Origin: Cryobacterium breve
GTDB taxonomy: Bacteria; Actinomycetota; Actinomycetes; Actinomycetales; Microbacteriaceae
Length of the DNA stretch: 64,000 nt
NCBI RefSeq assembly: GCF_004402375.1
Contig: NZ_SOGJ01000023.1
Location: forward strand, 248,001-312,000
Direction: 5' to 3'
The notes beneath the pieces are model-generated. The model did no database searches. It saw nothing but the letters and a program-made list of their open reading frames with translations, and was not told where the DNA came from. Positions 18,107 through 26,388 of this stretch are shown in pieces. The translations under genes and the position numbers were made by a program. Within the stretch, counting starts at the first letter, position 1. Every line of letters begins with the position of its first letter.

Positions 18107-18871
18107 ATGAGTTCAACCATGGCCATCGGAATCGACATTGGCGGCACCGGCATCAAAGGGGCGGTGGTGGACCTGTCCACCGGCACGCTCCTCTCCGACC
18201 GGGTGAAGCTGCCCACACCCAAGGGCGGTCGCCCGACCGACATCATCGAGACCACTCGGGCCCTACTGGCCACGGTCTCCGCAGAAGAGGGGGCCGGCGC
18301 GCTCCCGGTAGGAATCTGCTTTCCCGCCATCGTTAAGAACGGTCACACCATGTCGGCCGCCAATGTGTCCGACAAGTGGATCGGTCTCGCCGCCGAGAAG
18401 CTCTTCGAGAAGGGACTCGGTCAGCCAATCCACTTCGTCAACGATGCTGATGCGGCCGGTTACGCTGAGTCGCAGTTCGGCGCGGCTAAGGGTGTGAACG
18501 GCGTAGTCATCATGACGACCCTGGGCACCGGGATCGGAACGGCCCTGCTGAACGACGGTGTCCTCGTGCCGAACACCGAACTCGGACACCTGCAGATCGA
18601 AGGCGTCGATTACGAGACCAAGGCCGCGTACTCCGCCAAGGAGCGCGAGCACCTGAGCTGGGAGAAGTGGGCCGGCCGGCTGCAGAAGTACTATGCCACC
18701 GTGGAAGCGCTGCTCTCCCCAGACCTGTTCATCGTCGGCGGCGGCGTGTCCAAGCACCACCAGGACTTCCTGCCTCTACTGCGCTTGAAGACGCCCATCA
18801 TCCCCGCCGTTCACCGCAACAACGCCGGCATCCTCGGTGCCGCCGCTTTGGCCGTCAGGCACGCGGTCTGA
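18107..18871 (+). CDS. ppgK: polyphosphate glucokinase
   Basis: This ROK-family kinase phosphorylates glucose with polyphosphate (and usually ATP). The N-terminal phosphate motif is GIDIGGTGIKGAVVD at about residues 5-19. The body shows NDADAAGYAE, the phosphate loop TTLGTGIGTAL, the ExGH-like site TELGHLQ and SPDLFIVGGGVSK. Length 254 matches the actinobacterial polyphosphate-dependent group, which is shorter than typical ROK glucokinases and lacks their zinc cysteines. The gene ends before a 12-bp hairpin shared with rnpB. Confidence 0.93.
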   Translation: MSSTMAIGIDIGGTGIKGAVVDLSTGTLLSDRVKLPTPKGGRPTDIIETTRALLATVSAEEGAGALPVGICFPAIVKNGHTMSAANVSDKWIGLAAEKLFEKGLGQPIHFVNDADAAGYAESQFGAAKGVNGVVIMTTLGTGIGTALLNDGVLVPNTELGHLQIEGVDYETKAAYSAKEREHLSWEKWAGRLQKYYATVEALLSPDLFIVGGGVSKHHQDFLPLLRLKTPIIPAVHRNNAGILGAAALAVRHAV

Positions 18872-18911
18872 GGCTTCGGTCGAAATCGCCCGGCTGGACG
18901 CGTGCGAACCA

Positions 18912-18951
18912 GTAGATCCTCCGTGCGGTAGGTACCCCGCGGAGGATCTAC
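18912..18951. terminator. hairpin between ppgK and rnpB
   Basis: A perfect 12-bp stem, GTAGATCCTCCG with CGGAGGATCTAC, encloses a 16-nt loop. It lacks a clear T tract on either strand, so it may be a bidirectional terminator or an RNA-processing element between the convergent genes. Confidence 0.6.
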
Positions 18952-18962
18952 CCTTGTCAGCT

Positions 18963-19348
18963 GGGGGAATGGGCCGGCTATTACGCCGGGTTCTGTCCCG
19001 GTGCCGAAACACCTTGGACGGCCATCTATCTCGGGACTGCGTTGCCGCAGCCCTCTAGCGGTCTACCCGGAAACTCGGCGAGCCGCCTTTGCGTTTCCTG
19101 TCTGACCTTGCTCCGGACGAGGTTTACCTAGCCAACCAGGTCACCCTGGCCTCTGGTGGTCTCTTACACCACCGTTTCACCCTTACCTCTGGCCGAAGCC
19201 GAAGGCGGTCTACTTTCTGTGGCACTGTCTCGCGGGTTACCCCGGGTGGGTGTTGCCCACCGTCCTGCTCTGCGGAGCCCGGACGTTCCTCGGCATCCGC
19301 TGACCCGAAGGACGACGGATGACGCGACCGTCTTGCCGACCCATTCCA
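18963..19348 (-). ncRNA. rnpB: RNase P RNA, class A
   Basis: Read on the minus strand, the region contains the conserved GAGGAACGTCCGGGCTCC block, AGGGTGAAACGGTGGTGTAAG, and the 3' universal ACAGAACCCGG. The two ends pair as helix P1: GGAATGGGTCGGC at the 5' end (19336-19348) with GCCGGCCCATTCC at the 3' end (18966-18978), with one G-U pair. A TATCCT -10 (complement of 19356-19361) lies 7 nt before the inferred 5' end. The RNA is the ribozyme that matures tRNA 5' ends; its protein partner is not in the window. Confidence 0.95.
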
Positions 19349-19387
19349 CTGTTCAGGATACAGGCCTTGGCCCCGGCCGTGCTCCAC

Positions 19388-20125
19388 CTAGATGCCGGAC
19401 TCCTCCGTGCGCACCAGAATCGCGCCGCAGTCCGGGCAAAACAGCACGTCATCGGCCGGTGAAGAGCGTACTGCGTCCAAGTCGCTGCCCGTGAGCGTCA
19501 TCGTGCAGCCACTGCAGGTGCGAGCACGCAGCAGCGCCGCGGCGTTGCCCCGCCCGGACACGAACCGCTTCTCGTAGAGAACCGCGAGGTCTTCCGAGAT
19601 GCTGCCGGCAACCGCCGCACGGTCCCGGCGAAGTTCACCGAGCTGACGGGACAAATCGGCGAGGGCCTCATCGCGGGACAGCTCCGCCGCGTGGACCTGC
19701 TTCGCGATCATGTTGCGCTCTGACTCGACCGCAGCCACGGCCGCGTCGCGCTCTTCGAGCCGTTCCATGACGGCGATCTCGATTTCCTCAAGGGCAAGGA
19801 GCCGCTTCCGCAAGGAGGTAAGTTCTGTCTCCAGCGCCTGCACATCCTTCACCGAGGACGTGTGCTGCACCCGTTCGGAATCGCGCGCGATGCGCTTCTC
19901 GACCACCTCGACGTCGGACTCGATCCGAGACAGCTCGGTGCGGACGTCGTCCCGTTCGCCCGCCCGGGTACTCAGCGTCATCCGAGTCGTGTCGAACAGC
20001 GTGGAGAGACCCCGGAGCTCGGTGTGCTGGGGAAGTGCCTTCGTCTGGTGCTCGACCTGCTGCAACTTGATGTCGAGGGCCTGAAGCCGGAGAAGCTCCT
20101 TCTGTGCTACTGGAGATGCCTTCAC
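19388..20125 (-). CDS. coiled-coil protein with C4 zinc ribbon
   Basis: This cytoplasmic protein of 245 residues has a long helical coiled-coil region (about 5-190, e.g. TELSRIESDVEVVEKRIARDSERVQ) and a C-terminal C4-type zinc ribbon with C204, C207, C230 and C233 (CSGC and CPDC). It belongs to the group often annotated as zinc ribbon domain-containing or CT398-like protein, and in actinobacteria it sits between a Nif3-like gene and rnpB or an RNase H gene. The function is unknown; a nucleic-acid or flagellar-chaperone-like role has been proposed for relatives. The start is GTG at 20125, 68 bp after the Nif3-like gene. Confidence 0.88.
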   Translation of the reverse strand: MKASPVAQKELLRLQALDIKLQQVEHQTKALPQHTELRGLSTLFDTTRMTLSTRAGERDDVRTELSRIESDVEVVEKRIARDSERVQHTSSVKDVQALETELTSLRKRLLALEEIEIAVMERLEERDAAVAAVESERNMIAKQVHAAELSRDEALADLSRQLGELRRDRAAVAGSISEDLAVLYEKRFVSGRGNAAALLRARTCSGCTMTLTGSDLDAVRSSPADDVLFCPDCGAILVRTEESGI

Positions 20126-20193
20126 GATGTCCTGACCTTTGCGAATATTGAATATGAACGAGCGTTGGGGGTGGATCCGAACTCATCGGCAGG

Positions 20194-21015
20194 TTACTGC
20201 ACGATCGCAAAGTCCCAGGGATCCGTGCGCAGGGAACTGCAGGTCACGCGCACGCCGGGAAGGAGCACCCGCAGCTGGTCGGCGGCGGGCTCCAGCCAGA
20301 GCCATTCGCTGGCCCAGTGTGACACGTCGATCAGCGCGGGCGTGCCGCCGCTCAGCCCGGCCTGTTCGCGTGCCTCCGACGCCGGGTGGTGCCGAAGGTC
20401 GGCCGTGATGTAGACGTCCGAGGACCGAACCGAAGGATGCGCGAGCAGGGAATCCCCGGCTCCCCCGCACAATGAGACGGTCTCGACCAAGCGGCTGTAC
20501 TCCCCTGAGACGCGCACGCCCGATGCGGTCGCCGGAAGGATATCGGCGATGCGGTGGGCGAGCTGGCCCAGCGTGAGCGGCTGGGCCAGCCGCCCCACGC
20601 GGCCGAGGCCCGTGCCCGGAGCCGCGCCGGCCGTGATCGGGCGGGCCTCCATGAGGCCGAGCCGGGTGGCAATGATGTCCGAGACGCCGTCCACGACGAC
20701 GTCAGCGTTGGTGTGAGCGGCCAAAAGTGCACAATCGGCACGGATCAGCCGACCGAGCAGGGCGCCCTTGTACCTGTCTTCAGCAATCGACGTCACACCG
20801 CGCAGCAGTAGCGGATGGTGGACCAGGAGCAGGTCGGCCCCAGTCCTGACCGCCTCGTCGACCGTCGCGGACACCGCGTCGACGGCCAAGTGAATCGATT
20901 CGATCGGCTGGGCGGGGTTGCCACTCACCAATCCGGGGGCGTCCCAGTCTTCGGCACCGGACAACGGCCACAATTCATGGAGGATCCGAGTTACATCGGC
21001 GAGCGAGACGGGCAC
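20194..21015 (-). CDS. Nif3-like dinuclear metal-centre protein
   Basis: This member of the Nif3/DUF34 family has 273 residues. Metal-binding motifs are LLLVHHPLLLRG near residue 67, AHTNADVV near 99, and the C-terminal CGGAGDSLL and LIDVSHWASEW (H and E ligands). Relatives form toroidal hexamers; proposed activities include GTP cyclohydrolase-like and cofactor-repair hydrolase functions, none proven for this branch. The start is GTG at 21015 with GAGG just upstream. It is probably in an operon with the zinc-ribbon gene. It is separated from the EamA gene by 82 bp. Confidence 0.9.
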   Translation of the reverse strand: MPVSLADVTRILHELWPLSGAEDWDAPGLVSGNPAQPIESIHLAVDAVSATVDEAVRTGADLLLVHHPLLLRGVTSIAEDRYKGALLGRLIRADCALLAAHTNADVVVDGVSDIIATRLGLMEARPITAGAAPGTGLGRVGRLAQPLTLGQLAHRIADILPATASGVRVSGEYSRLVETVSLCGGAGDSLLAHPSVRSSDVYITADLRHHPASEAREQAGLSGGTPALIDVSHWASEWLWLEPAADQLRVLLPGVRVTCSSLRTDPWDFAIVQ

Positions 21016-21097
21016 CTCGTCAGCTTACCGGTGACTGGGCGGGGATTCCTCCTGAGGACGATTGCCGCATCCGGAGTGCTCTGAGGCTGCAGGTTCC

Positions 21098-21997
21098 CTA
21101 TTTCGGCCGCGGTGCCCTCACCAGCGCCGTCACCGCCAACAGGACCAGAGCGAGCCCCGCCCAACCGGATGGAGGTAGTCGTTCGCCCACAACCACGATC
21201 GCCAAGACCGTGGCTACAAGCGGTTCGACCAGGGTGATGCTGGTGGCGGTGCTGCCCCGCACAGTGCGCAGGCCCTGGCTGAACAGCAGATAGGCCACGA
21301 ACATGGGTCCGATCACGAGGTAAGCGGTGATGCCCAGGCTGCCTGCGCTCTGAAGCAGCGGCGCTCCCGTGGCCGCCAGGACGGGGGCCAGGCACACCGC
21401 CCCCACTCCGAACAGAGCTCCGACCGTGGCCCGCGAACTGTGCCCGGCCGCGATCACCCGGTGCGACGCGTGGGTATAGAGCGCATAGCTGAGTCCGGCC
21501 AGCAGACCGAGCAGGACGCCGACCGGGACCTCAGATGCCGTCGGATCGGACGCGCGCCCGGCGACCAGGAGAGCCGTGCCGGTCAGCGCCGCCAGAGTGC
21601 ACAGGGCCCAGTGCCGGGTGGCGCCCCGACGCTCCGCCAGGAGCTCGATGCCTGCGGCGAAGACCGGTGCCGACCCGAGGGAGACGACGGTGCCCACCGC
21701 GACCCCGGCCAAGTGCATCGAACTGTAAAATGAAAGGGGGTAGACGACGATTCCGGTGACCCCACCCAGCAGCCAGAAGCGCACTGAGCGGTCCCGCACA
21801 ACGCGTCGGGCGCGTCGGGCCGACAGCATCCAGAGGAGGACACCACCTCCGGCTATCGTGGCTGCCCCCGTCGCCAGAGGGCTGACGTCAGGGGGCAGAA
21901 AATGAGCCGCCGTTCCCGTCGTGCCCCAGAGCAGTCCGGCCAGGAGGATCGGGATGACACCTGCCGGTCGTTCGTCGGCACGCGTCGGCGGCGTCAC
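21098..21997 (-). CDS. EamA/DMT family transporter
   Basis: This 299-residue integral membrane protein has ten predicted helices arranged as two EamA repeats, for example LLAGLLWGTTGTAAHFL near the N-terminus and VIGPMFVAYLLFSQGLRTV in the second half, with the conserved LVEPLVATVLAIVVVGE near the end. DMT transporters export or import metabolites; the substrate cannot be read from sequence. The start is GTG at 21997, which overlaps the stop of the DUF427 gene by 4 nt (GTGA), so translation is coupled. It is the last gene of the sensor-regulator-DUF427-EamA operon. Confidence 0.85.
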   Translation of the reverse strand: MTPPTRADERPAGVIPILLAGLLWGTTGTAAHFLPPDVSPLATGAATIAGGGVLLWMLSARRARRVVRDRSVRFWLLGGVTGIVVYPLSFYSSMHLAGVAVGTVVSLGSAPVFAAGIELLAERRGATRHWALCTLAALTGTALLVAGRASDPTASEVPVGVLLGLLAGLSYALYTHASHRVIAAGHSSRATVGALFGVGAVCLAPVLAATGAPLLQSAGSLGITAYLVIGPMFVAYLLFSQGLRTVRGSTATSITLVEPLVATVLAIVVVGERLPPSGWAGLALVLLAVTALVRAPRPK

Positions 21998-22497
21998 CAA
22001 CCCAGGCTGCCCGGCGCCCCCTTGAACGGTCCGACCACCCGCGACGTGATCCAGCCGCCGTAGAAGTCCCCTGGCTGCGGCTCGACCCGTTCCCCGTTCA
22101 CGGTGCAGCGGTCCATGCGGCCGGGGTACAGGGCGATGCGCTCGACGAGCTCCTCGAAGCCGCGGGTCGGGGCTGCGTAGTACCAGGCCGCTGATTTCTC
22201 GATCCGTCCCGGAGCGACCACGCTCAAATAGGACGCCTCACCCTTGAACTCGCAATAGGAGCGGCCGGGAGCTGGCTCCAGGCTCCCCGCCCGGAACGCG
22301 GCCCGAGGCAGGTAGTACACGGGAGGATGGCTGGTCTCCAGTACCCGGACCGTGTCGATGGTGTCGGCGATTACCACGCCGCCGATGGTGACGACGACCC
22401 GGTCGGAGCTCTTCTCGACCAGAGGAGGCCGAGGATAGTCCCACACCGATTCCTGACCGGGGCCGGGCAAGGCCCGGGTGATGCGATGCGGCTTCAT
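21994..22497 (-). CDS. DUF427 domain protein
   Basis: This soluble protein of 167 residues has a DUF427 fold. Typical elements are VVVTIGGVVIADT, the TSHPPVYYLPR block, SYCEFKGEASYLS and AAWYYAAPT. DUF427 proteins are small beta-rich proteins of unknown function, widespread in actinobacteria. The start ATG at 22497 overlaps the stop of the response regulator by 4 nt, and its own stop overlaps the next gene by 4 nt. This tight packing suggests regulated co-expression with the two-component system. Confidence 0.88.
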   Translation of the reverse strand: MKPHRITRALPGPGQESVWDYPRPPLVEKSSDRVVVTIGGVVIADTIDTVRVLETSHPPVYYLPRAAFRAGSLEPAPGRSYCEFKGEASYLSVVAPGRIEKSAAWYYAAPTRGFEELVERIALYPGRMDRCTVNGERVEPQPGDFYGGWITSRVVGPFKGAPGSLGW

Positions 22498-23174
22498 CCG
22501 GCCAGCGTACCGGGTGACGCCGCCTGAATCGAGGTCTGCGACTCCCTCCGCCGGCGGTGCAACTCCGCACCGAAGACAGCGGCCTGCGTTCTGTGATTCA
22601 TTCCGAGCTTGCTGAGCAGGTTGGAGACATAGTTCTTGACCGTCTTCTCCGTCAGGTTGAGGCTCTCGCCGATCTGGCGGTTGGTCAGTCCCCGGGAGAT
22701 CAGTTCGAGAACCTGGAGCTCCCGAGTGGTCAGGTCGCGGGCCGGGCCCCCTCCGCGCACCCCTAGGGAAACGGCCACCCGGCCCGCGACCCGGGGGATG
22801 AACAGCGACTCGCCCAGAGCCACCCGGCGGATAGCCTCGATCAGACGCTCGCCGCGGATGTCCTTGAGCACGTAGCCCGACGCTCCGGCCAAGACCGCGG
22901 CGCGGCCCGCCTCATCGTCGTCGAAGGCCGTGAAGATCAGGCACTGGACACCGAAATCCAGGGAGCGTATCTCCCGGCACGCGTCGATGCCGCTTCCGTC
23001 GGGCAGCCGAAGGTCTAACACCGCGACGTCCGGCCTTGTCGCGGCCACCCGGGCCACGGCCTGCCGTTTCGTCGCCGCTTCCCCCACCACCTCGAGATCG
23101 GCTTCCGCGCGGATCAGGTCGGCCAGGCCACGACGCACGATTTCATGGTCGTCGACCACAAACACCCGGATCAT
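22494..23174 (-). CDS. NarL/DevR-type response regulator
   Basis: This DNA-binding regulator has 226 residues. The receiver domain (about 1-120) begins MIRVFVVDDHEIVRRG and holds the phosphorylation aspartate near residue 54 in AVLDLRLPDGSG and the lysine in SGYVLKD. The LuxR helix-turn-helix (about 145-205) contains LTTRELQVLELISRGLTNRQIG and TEKTVKNYVSNLLSKLGM. The ATG at 23174 overlaps the kinase stop by 4 nt; the frame is open upstream but that part lies inside the kinase gene. The DevR/DosR resemblance suggests hypoxia or NO response, but the target genes are not shown by sequence. Confidence 0.92.
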   Translation of the reverse strand: MIRVFVVDDHEIVRRGLADLIRAEADLEVVGEAATKRQAVARVAATRPDVAVLDLRLPDGSGIDACREIRSLDFGVQCLIFTAFDDDEAGRAAVLAGASGYVLKDIRGERLIEAIRRVALGESLFIPRVAGRVAVSLGVRGGGPARDLTTRELQVLELISRGLTNRQIGESLNLTEKTVKNYVSNLLSKLGMNHRTQAAVFGAELHRRRRESQTSIQAASPGTLAG

Positions 23175-24436
23175 CGGAGGAACCGATCGGCACCGTCGGG
23201 CACGTCGGGCAAACTCGCCGTCCAGCGCAGCCGGGTGCCGCGTGGCCTGCGGTCGGTGAGCGACAGCATCCCCTGCCATCTCTCCGCTCGCACCGACAGG
23301 TTCGCGATACCGCTGAGCCGTCTCGAACCGGACACGCCGTCCCCGTCGTCGCTGATCTCGACGGTGAGTACCTGCGCGGTCACCGATGCGCATACCCAGG
23401 TCTCCTGCGCCTGGGCGTGCCTGACAACATTGGTCAGTCCTTCTCGCACGACGGCGAGGACATCCTCGGTCAGCGCGGCGGGAACGAGCAGATCGATCGC
23501 ACCGGAGAAGGACAGAATCGGTGGCCGTGGGAATAGCGTCCGGAGTTCCTCGAGCAGGTCCCGGATGCCGCGGCGCACGGATACCCGCCCGGTGGGTGCC
23601 GGTGCCGACAGTGAGAAGACGGCAGCACGAATCTCGGCTATGACGGTATCCAAGGCCGCCACCTCGTCGGTCAGGCGCTGACGGAGGGCCAGGTCCGCGG
23701 TTAGCCTACCGACAGCCTGCACGGCGAGTCCGGCCGCGTAGATGCGTTGGACGACCCGGTCGTGCAGGTCTCGGCCGATCCGGTCCCGATCCAGTTGGAG
23801 CGCCTGGCGCTCCCGCTCACCATGGCCGGAGTCCACGTGAAGGGCCGCGCAGGCCAGCCTGCCGAACTCAGAGGCGGCCTCCAGATCCCCGGCGGTGAAC
23901 GGCTCCGTCCCCGGGGCCCGAGATGCGGTGACAACCACGGTCGGCCGTTGCGGTCCGGTCAGAGGAACGACCATCGTCGGACCGATCACGACCGTGGAAT
24001 CGCTATACAGCGGTAGGCCGACACCAAACCCGTATCCGCCATCGCCGTCCGGCCTATCGAACAGGAATGGTCGACCGCCGTCGAACGCGCGCCCGGTTAT
24101 GCTCCCGGTCGAAGCGAAGACCAAACCGTTCACATTCGCGGCGCGAGAGCCCCGTGCCGCTCCAACGATGCTCTCTGTTGCGACTTCGGCCCCGCCGGCC
24201 TGGTCGCCCCACCACGGCACGATCGCGCAGGTCAGATCGGCAGCGGATGCGGCCGCGACGCAATCGGCGAGCACCCCCAGCCGGTCAGCAGCCGGCTCGG
24301 CCACAAGAGCGTCGACCAGGGCAGCGGCCGCGGCCGCCCACCGCCGCCGGGAGTCACGGCTCGGGGCGGCGCTGTGGCCGATCTCCCCGTAGACAGGCCT
24401 GCCGTCCGGCACCGCTAGCCTGGGTTCGTGGAGCAT
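23171..24436 (-). CDS. GAF-domain sensor histidine kinase (DevS/NarX type)
   Basis: This protein of 421 residues has no membrane segment, so it probably senses a cytosolic signal. A GAF-like region occupies about residues 35-200. The HisKA_3 dimerisation domain has the phospho-acceptor H225 in GRDLHDRVVQRIYA, followed by the ATPase domain with N336 in EGLTNVVRHA and DDGDGV at 363-368. This layout is that of DevS/DosT-like kinases, although it has one GAF domain rather than two and no obvious heme ligand can be named. It is the first gene of a four-gene operon and is divergent from a universal stress protein gene. Confidence 0.9.
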   Translation of the reverse strand: MLHEPRLAVPDGRPVYGEIGHSAAPSRDSRRRWAAAAAALVDALVAEPAADRLGVLADCVAAASAADLTCAIVPWWGDQAGGAEVATESIVGAARGSRAANVNGLVFASTGSITGRAFDGGRPFLFDRPDGDGGYGFGVGLPLYSDSTVVIGPTMVVPLTGPQRPTVVVTASRAPGTEPFTAGDLEAASEFGRLACAALHVDSGHGERERQALQLDRDRIGRDLHDRVVQRIYAAGLAVQAVGRLTADLALRQRLTDEVAALDTVIAEIRAAVFSLSAPAPTGRVSVRRGIRDLLEELRTLFPRPPILSFSGAIDLLVPAALTEDVLAVVREGLTNVVRHAQAQETWVCASVTAQVLTVEISDDGDGVSGSRRLSGIANLSVRAERWQGMLSLTDRRPRGTRLRWTASLPDVPDGADRFLR

Positions 24437-24577
24437 GGCCGATATCCGCCTCTCGTCTGATAGCGGGAAGTGTACCCGGATAGGACCTTCGGCCCTGTCC
24501 AGTCACCGCCGACACTGTCACCATGACGGAGGTCGAGCGGTGCGGTGTGATGTCCCCGAGAGCAGGAGAGCCTTTCC

Positions 24578-25489
24578 ATGGTCGAAAAAGTTATCGTCGC
24601 CATTGACGGAGGCACAGCCAGCAAGGCCGCCCTGGAGTGGGCCCTCCATCGGGTCCTGACGATTGAACGAACTCAGGGCACACCCGTCACCCTCGAGCTA
24701 ACCGCCGTGGTGGAACTCGGGTGGACCCCCGCCGATGGCCCGAGCTACGACGTCCAGCCTGCCTACGAGCGAGCCCTGGCCGAAGCCATCCGTCGGGTTG
24801 AGCAGGTGGCACCCACGTGTAGGAAGACCAGCTACATCCGCCATGGGGTGCCGATCGACGAGCTGGTGCGCGCCTCGGCGACCGCCAACCTTCTCGTCGT
24901 CGGCACCCGGAAAACCGGAGTACTCGCGGGAACCGTGTTCGGTACCCTGCCCCTTCGCCTCGCTGCGCACGCCGCCTGCCCTGTCATCGTCGTCCCGACC
25001 AACTGGCAGGCGCGCCCCGGCCGCATCGTGGTGGGGATGGAGGACGACGTCACCGCACTGGTCGCCGTGGCCTTCGCGGCGCGGGAGGCCGAGCGGTTCG
25101 CCTTGCCACTGGACATCGTGCACGCCTGGTCCATTCCGGCCACTGTCGCGGTAGAGTACGGCGCGGTCCTGCCCTATGACGAGATGCGAGACGCCCACGG
25201 GAGAATCCTGTCCGGGGCAACCCGAGTGGTGCGAGATGCCCACCCGCGGCTGCACATCACCGAGATCCTGAACGAGGGACCGGCGGCATCCGTTCTCGTC
25301 GACGTATCCCGGTCGGCCGCACTCCTCGTCGTCGGCACCCACGGCCGCGGCACCCTGGGCAGCCTCTTCCTCGGTTCGGTCAGCCATGACGTACTCATGA
25401 ACCTTCCCTGCCCGGTTGCGGTGATCCCCCGGCCCGCCGGCGAACTCTCCGGTTCGAAGTCGGCAGCGCCCTCCGGCGCGGAACGATGA
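24578..25489 (+). CDS. universal stress protein, two UspA domains
   Basis: This cytoplasmic protein of 303 residues has tandem Usp domains, about 1-148 and 152-292. Each ends with the ATP-binding type signature: VVGTRKTGVLAGTVFGT then CPVIVVP in the first, VVGTHGRGTLGSLFLGS then CPVAVIP in the second. The second has the full G-x2-G-x9-G-S pattern; the first is less regular. Two-domain Usps are typical of DosR-like dormancy regulons in actinobacteria. The ATG has an AGGAG ribosome binding site. It is divergent from the DevS-like kinase and is followed directly by a decayed Usp-like copy. Confidence 0.92.
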   Translation: MVEKVIVAIDGGTASKAALEWALHRVLTIERTQGTPVTLELTAVVELGWTPADGPSYDVQPAYERALAEAIRRVEQVAPTCRKTSYIRHGVPIDELVRASATANLLVVGTRKTGVLAGTVFGTLPLRLAAHAACPVIVVPTNWQARPGRIVVGMEDDVTALVAVAFAAREAERFALPLDIVHAWSIPATVAVEYGAVLPYDEMRDAHGRILSGATRVVRDAHPRLHITEILNEGPAASVLVDVSRSAALLVVGTHGRGTLGSLFLGSVSHDVLMNLPCPVAVIPRPAGELSGSKSAAPSGAER

Positions 25490-25776
25490 CCACCTCATAC
25501 ATCGGATCGGACGGCTCCGGTCCCAGCGGGCCGCCATGCGCTGGGCCTTGGCGCACGTGCCGGTATTCGACGACCTACTCGTCGTCGGGAACCACGAGAC
25601 CGGACTCCTGAACGGGAAGGTACTGGAACCACGCAGCGCTCCGAGTGCTGCTGACGCCGACTGCACGTCGGGCGTCGTCCCCGAATCGCCCGTCGTGCCT
25701 AAAGGAGACCGGACAGCCCCGTCCGTCCTGCTGCGGCGACGACGCTGGCGACCGCGACCACTCCGGGCAGTCTGAT
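25486..25776 (+). pseudogene. decayed universal stress protein remnant
   Basis: From the ATG at 25486 (overlapping the previous stop) the frame reads like a Usp start, MTTSYIGSDGSGPS, then shifts; the plus-one frame continues MRWALAHVPVFDDLLVVG and LLNGKVL, which matches the end of a Usp domain (LVVGNHxTGLLxGKVLG). The phosphate-loop region is degraded and about 60 residues of the middle of the domain are missing. I read this as a second usp gene broken by a frameshift near 25530 and an internal deletion. A small novel protein is possible but less likely. Confidence 0.6.
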
Positions 25777-25940
25777 ACTCCCAGAACGAGCACCGGACTG
25801 ACCGGGCGCAGCCAGAAGCATGCGAGTCCGTCGGGCGCTTGTCCTGTCCGGACAGGGCCCAGAGTCCCGGTGGACCTCAGTTCCACGACATCAACACCGC
25901 CCACTGCGCCGAATGCAAGCCGCCAGTTCGGCGGCCAGGG
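25777..25940. other. noncoding stretch with 14-bp palindrome
   Basis: No gene is visible. The perfect palindrome CCTGTCCGGACAGG lies at 25843-25856 between the usp remnant and the end of the convergent hypothetical gene. It could be an operator or part of a terminator. Confidence 0.5.
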
Positions 25941-26279
25941 TCAATAGTCGAACTCGTCGAACTGGGGAGAGTCCAGACCGTCACCCGTCCAGGACGCGCG
26001 CCCTGATGCGGTGCCGGCGAGAGCCTTGTGGCGAAACGTATCCACGGTGTCCGCTTCGAGGAGGTCCGGGTAGCTGGACTCGGCGCCGACGCAGGTCAAC
26101 CCGCCCGGTGCGCCGATCAGGATCTGGGCCCGATCGAGCGTTCCGAATTCGCCGAGGATTGGGAAATCGACCACGTCGACTTGGCTACGGCGGGTGAGAG
26201 CCTCGGCATAGTGCATCACGGCGTCCGCGAGTTCATCGCCCGTGACTATCGATCCTCCGGGGTGAAATATGCGCTTCAT
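25941..26279 (-). CDS. hypothetical protein, 112 aa
   Basis: I do not recognise this family. The predicted protein begins MKRIFHPGGSIVTGDELADAVMHYAEAL and ends SPQFDEFDY. It is soluble, without signal peptide or membrane segment. The middle has alternating hydrophobic strands (SQVDVVDFPILGEFGTLDRAQILIG), suggesting a small alpha/beta protein. I chose the ATG at 26279 because AGAGG precedes it at ribosome binding site distance; a start at 26333 would add 18 unremarkable residues. It lies downstream of two GAF-ANTAR genes on the same strand, separated by 109 bp. Confidence 0.65.
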   Translation of the reverse strand: MKRIFHPGGSIVTGDELADAVMHYAEALTRRSQVDVVDFPILGEFGTLDRAQILIGAPGGLTCVGAESSYPDLLEADTVDTFRHKALAGTASGRASWTGDGLDSPQFDEFDY

Positions 26280-26388
26280 GGGTAACCTCTGCCTTGTCAC
26301 GGAAAGAACACGTGCTGCCAAGGTCTGGGGCATGCCCTAATTGTAGACCGCTCGGGGTAGGAGAGCCAGAGATTTCAATGCACCGTGT

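Noticed and set aside
25484..25500. Possible DosR box near the usp genes
   Set aside because: GGAC and GTCC halves near 24480-24500 are separated by 10 nt rather than the spacing of the known DosR consensus, and no other copy supports it.
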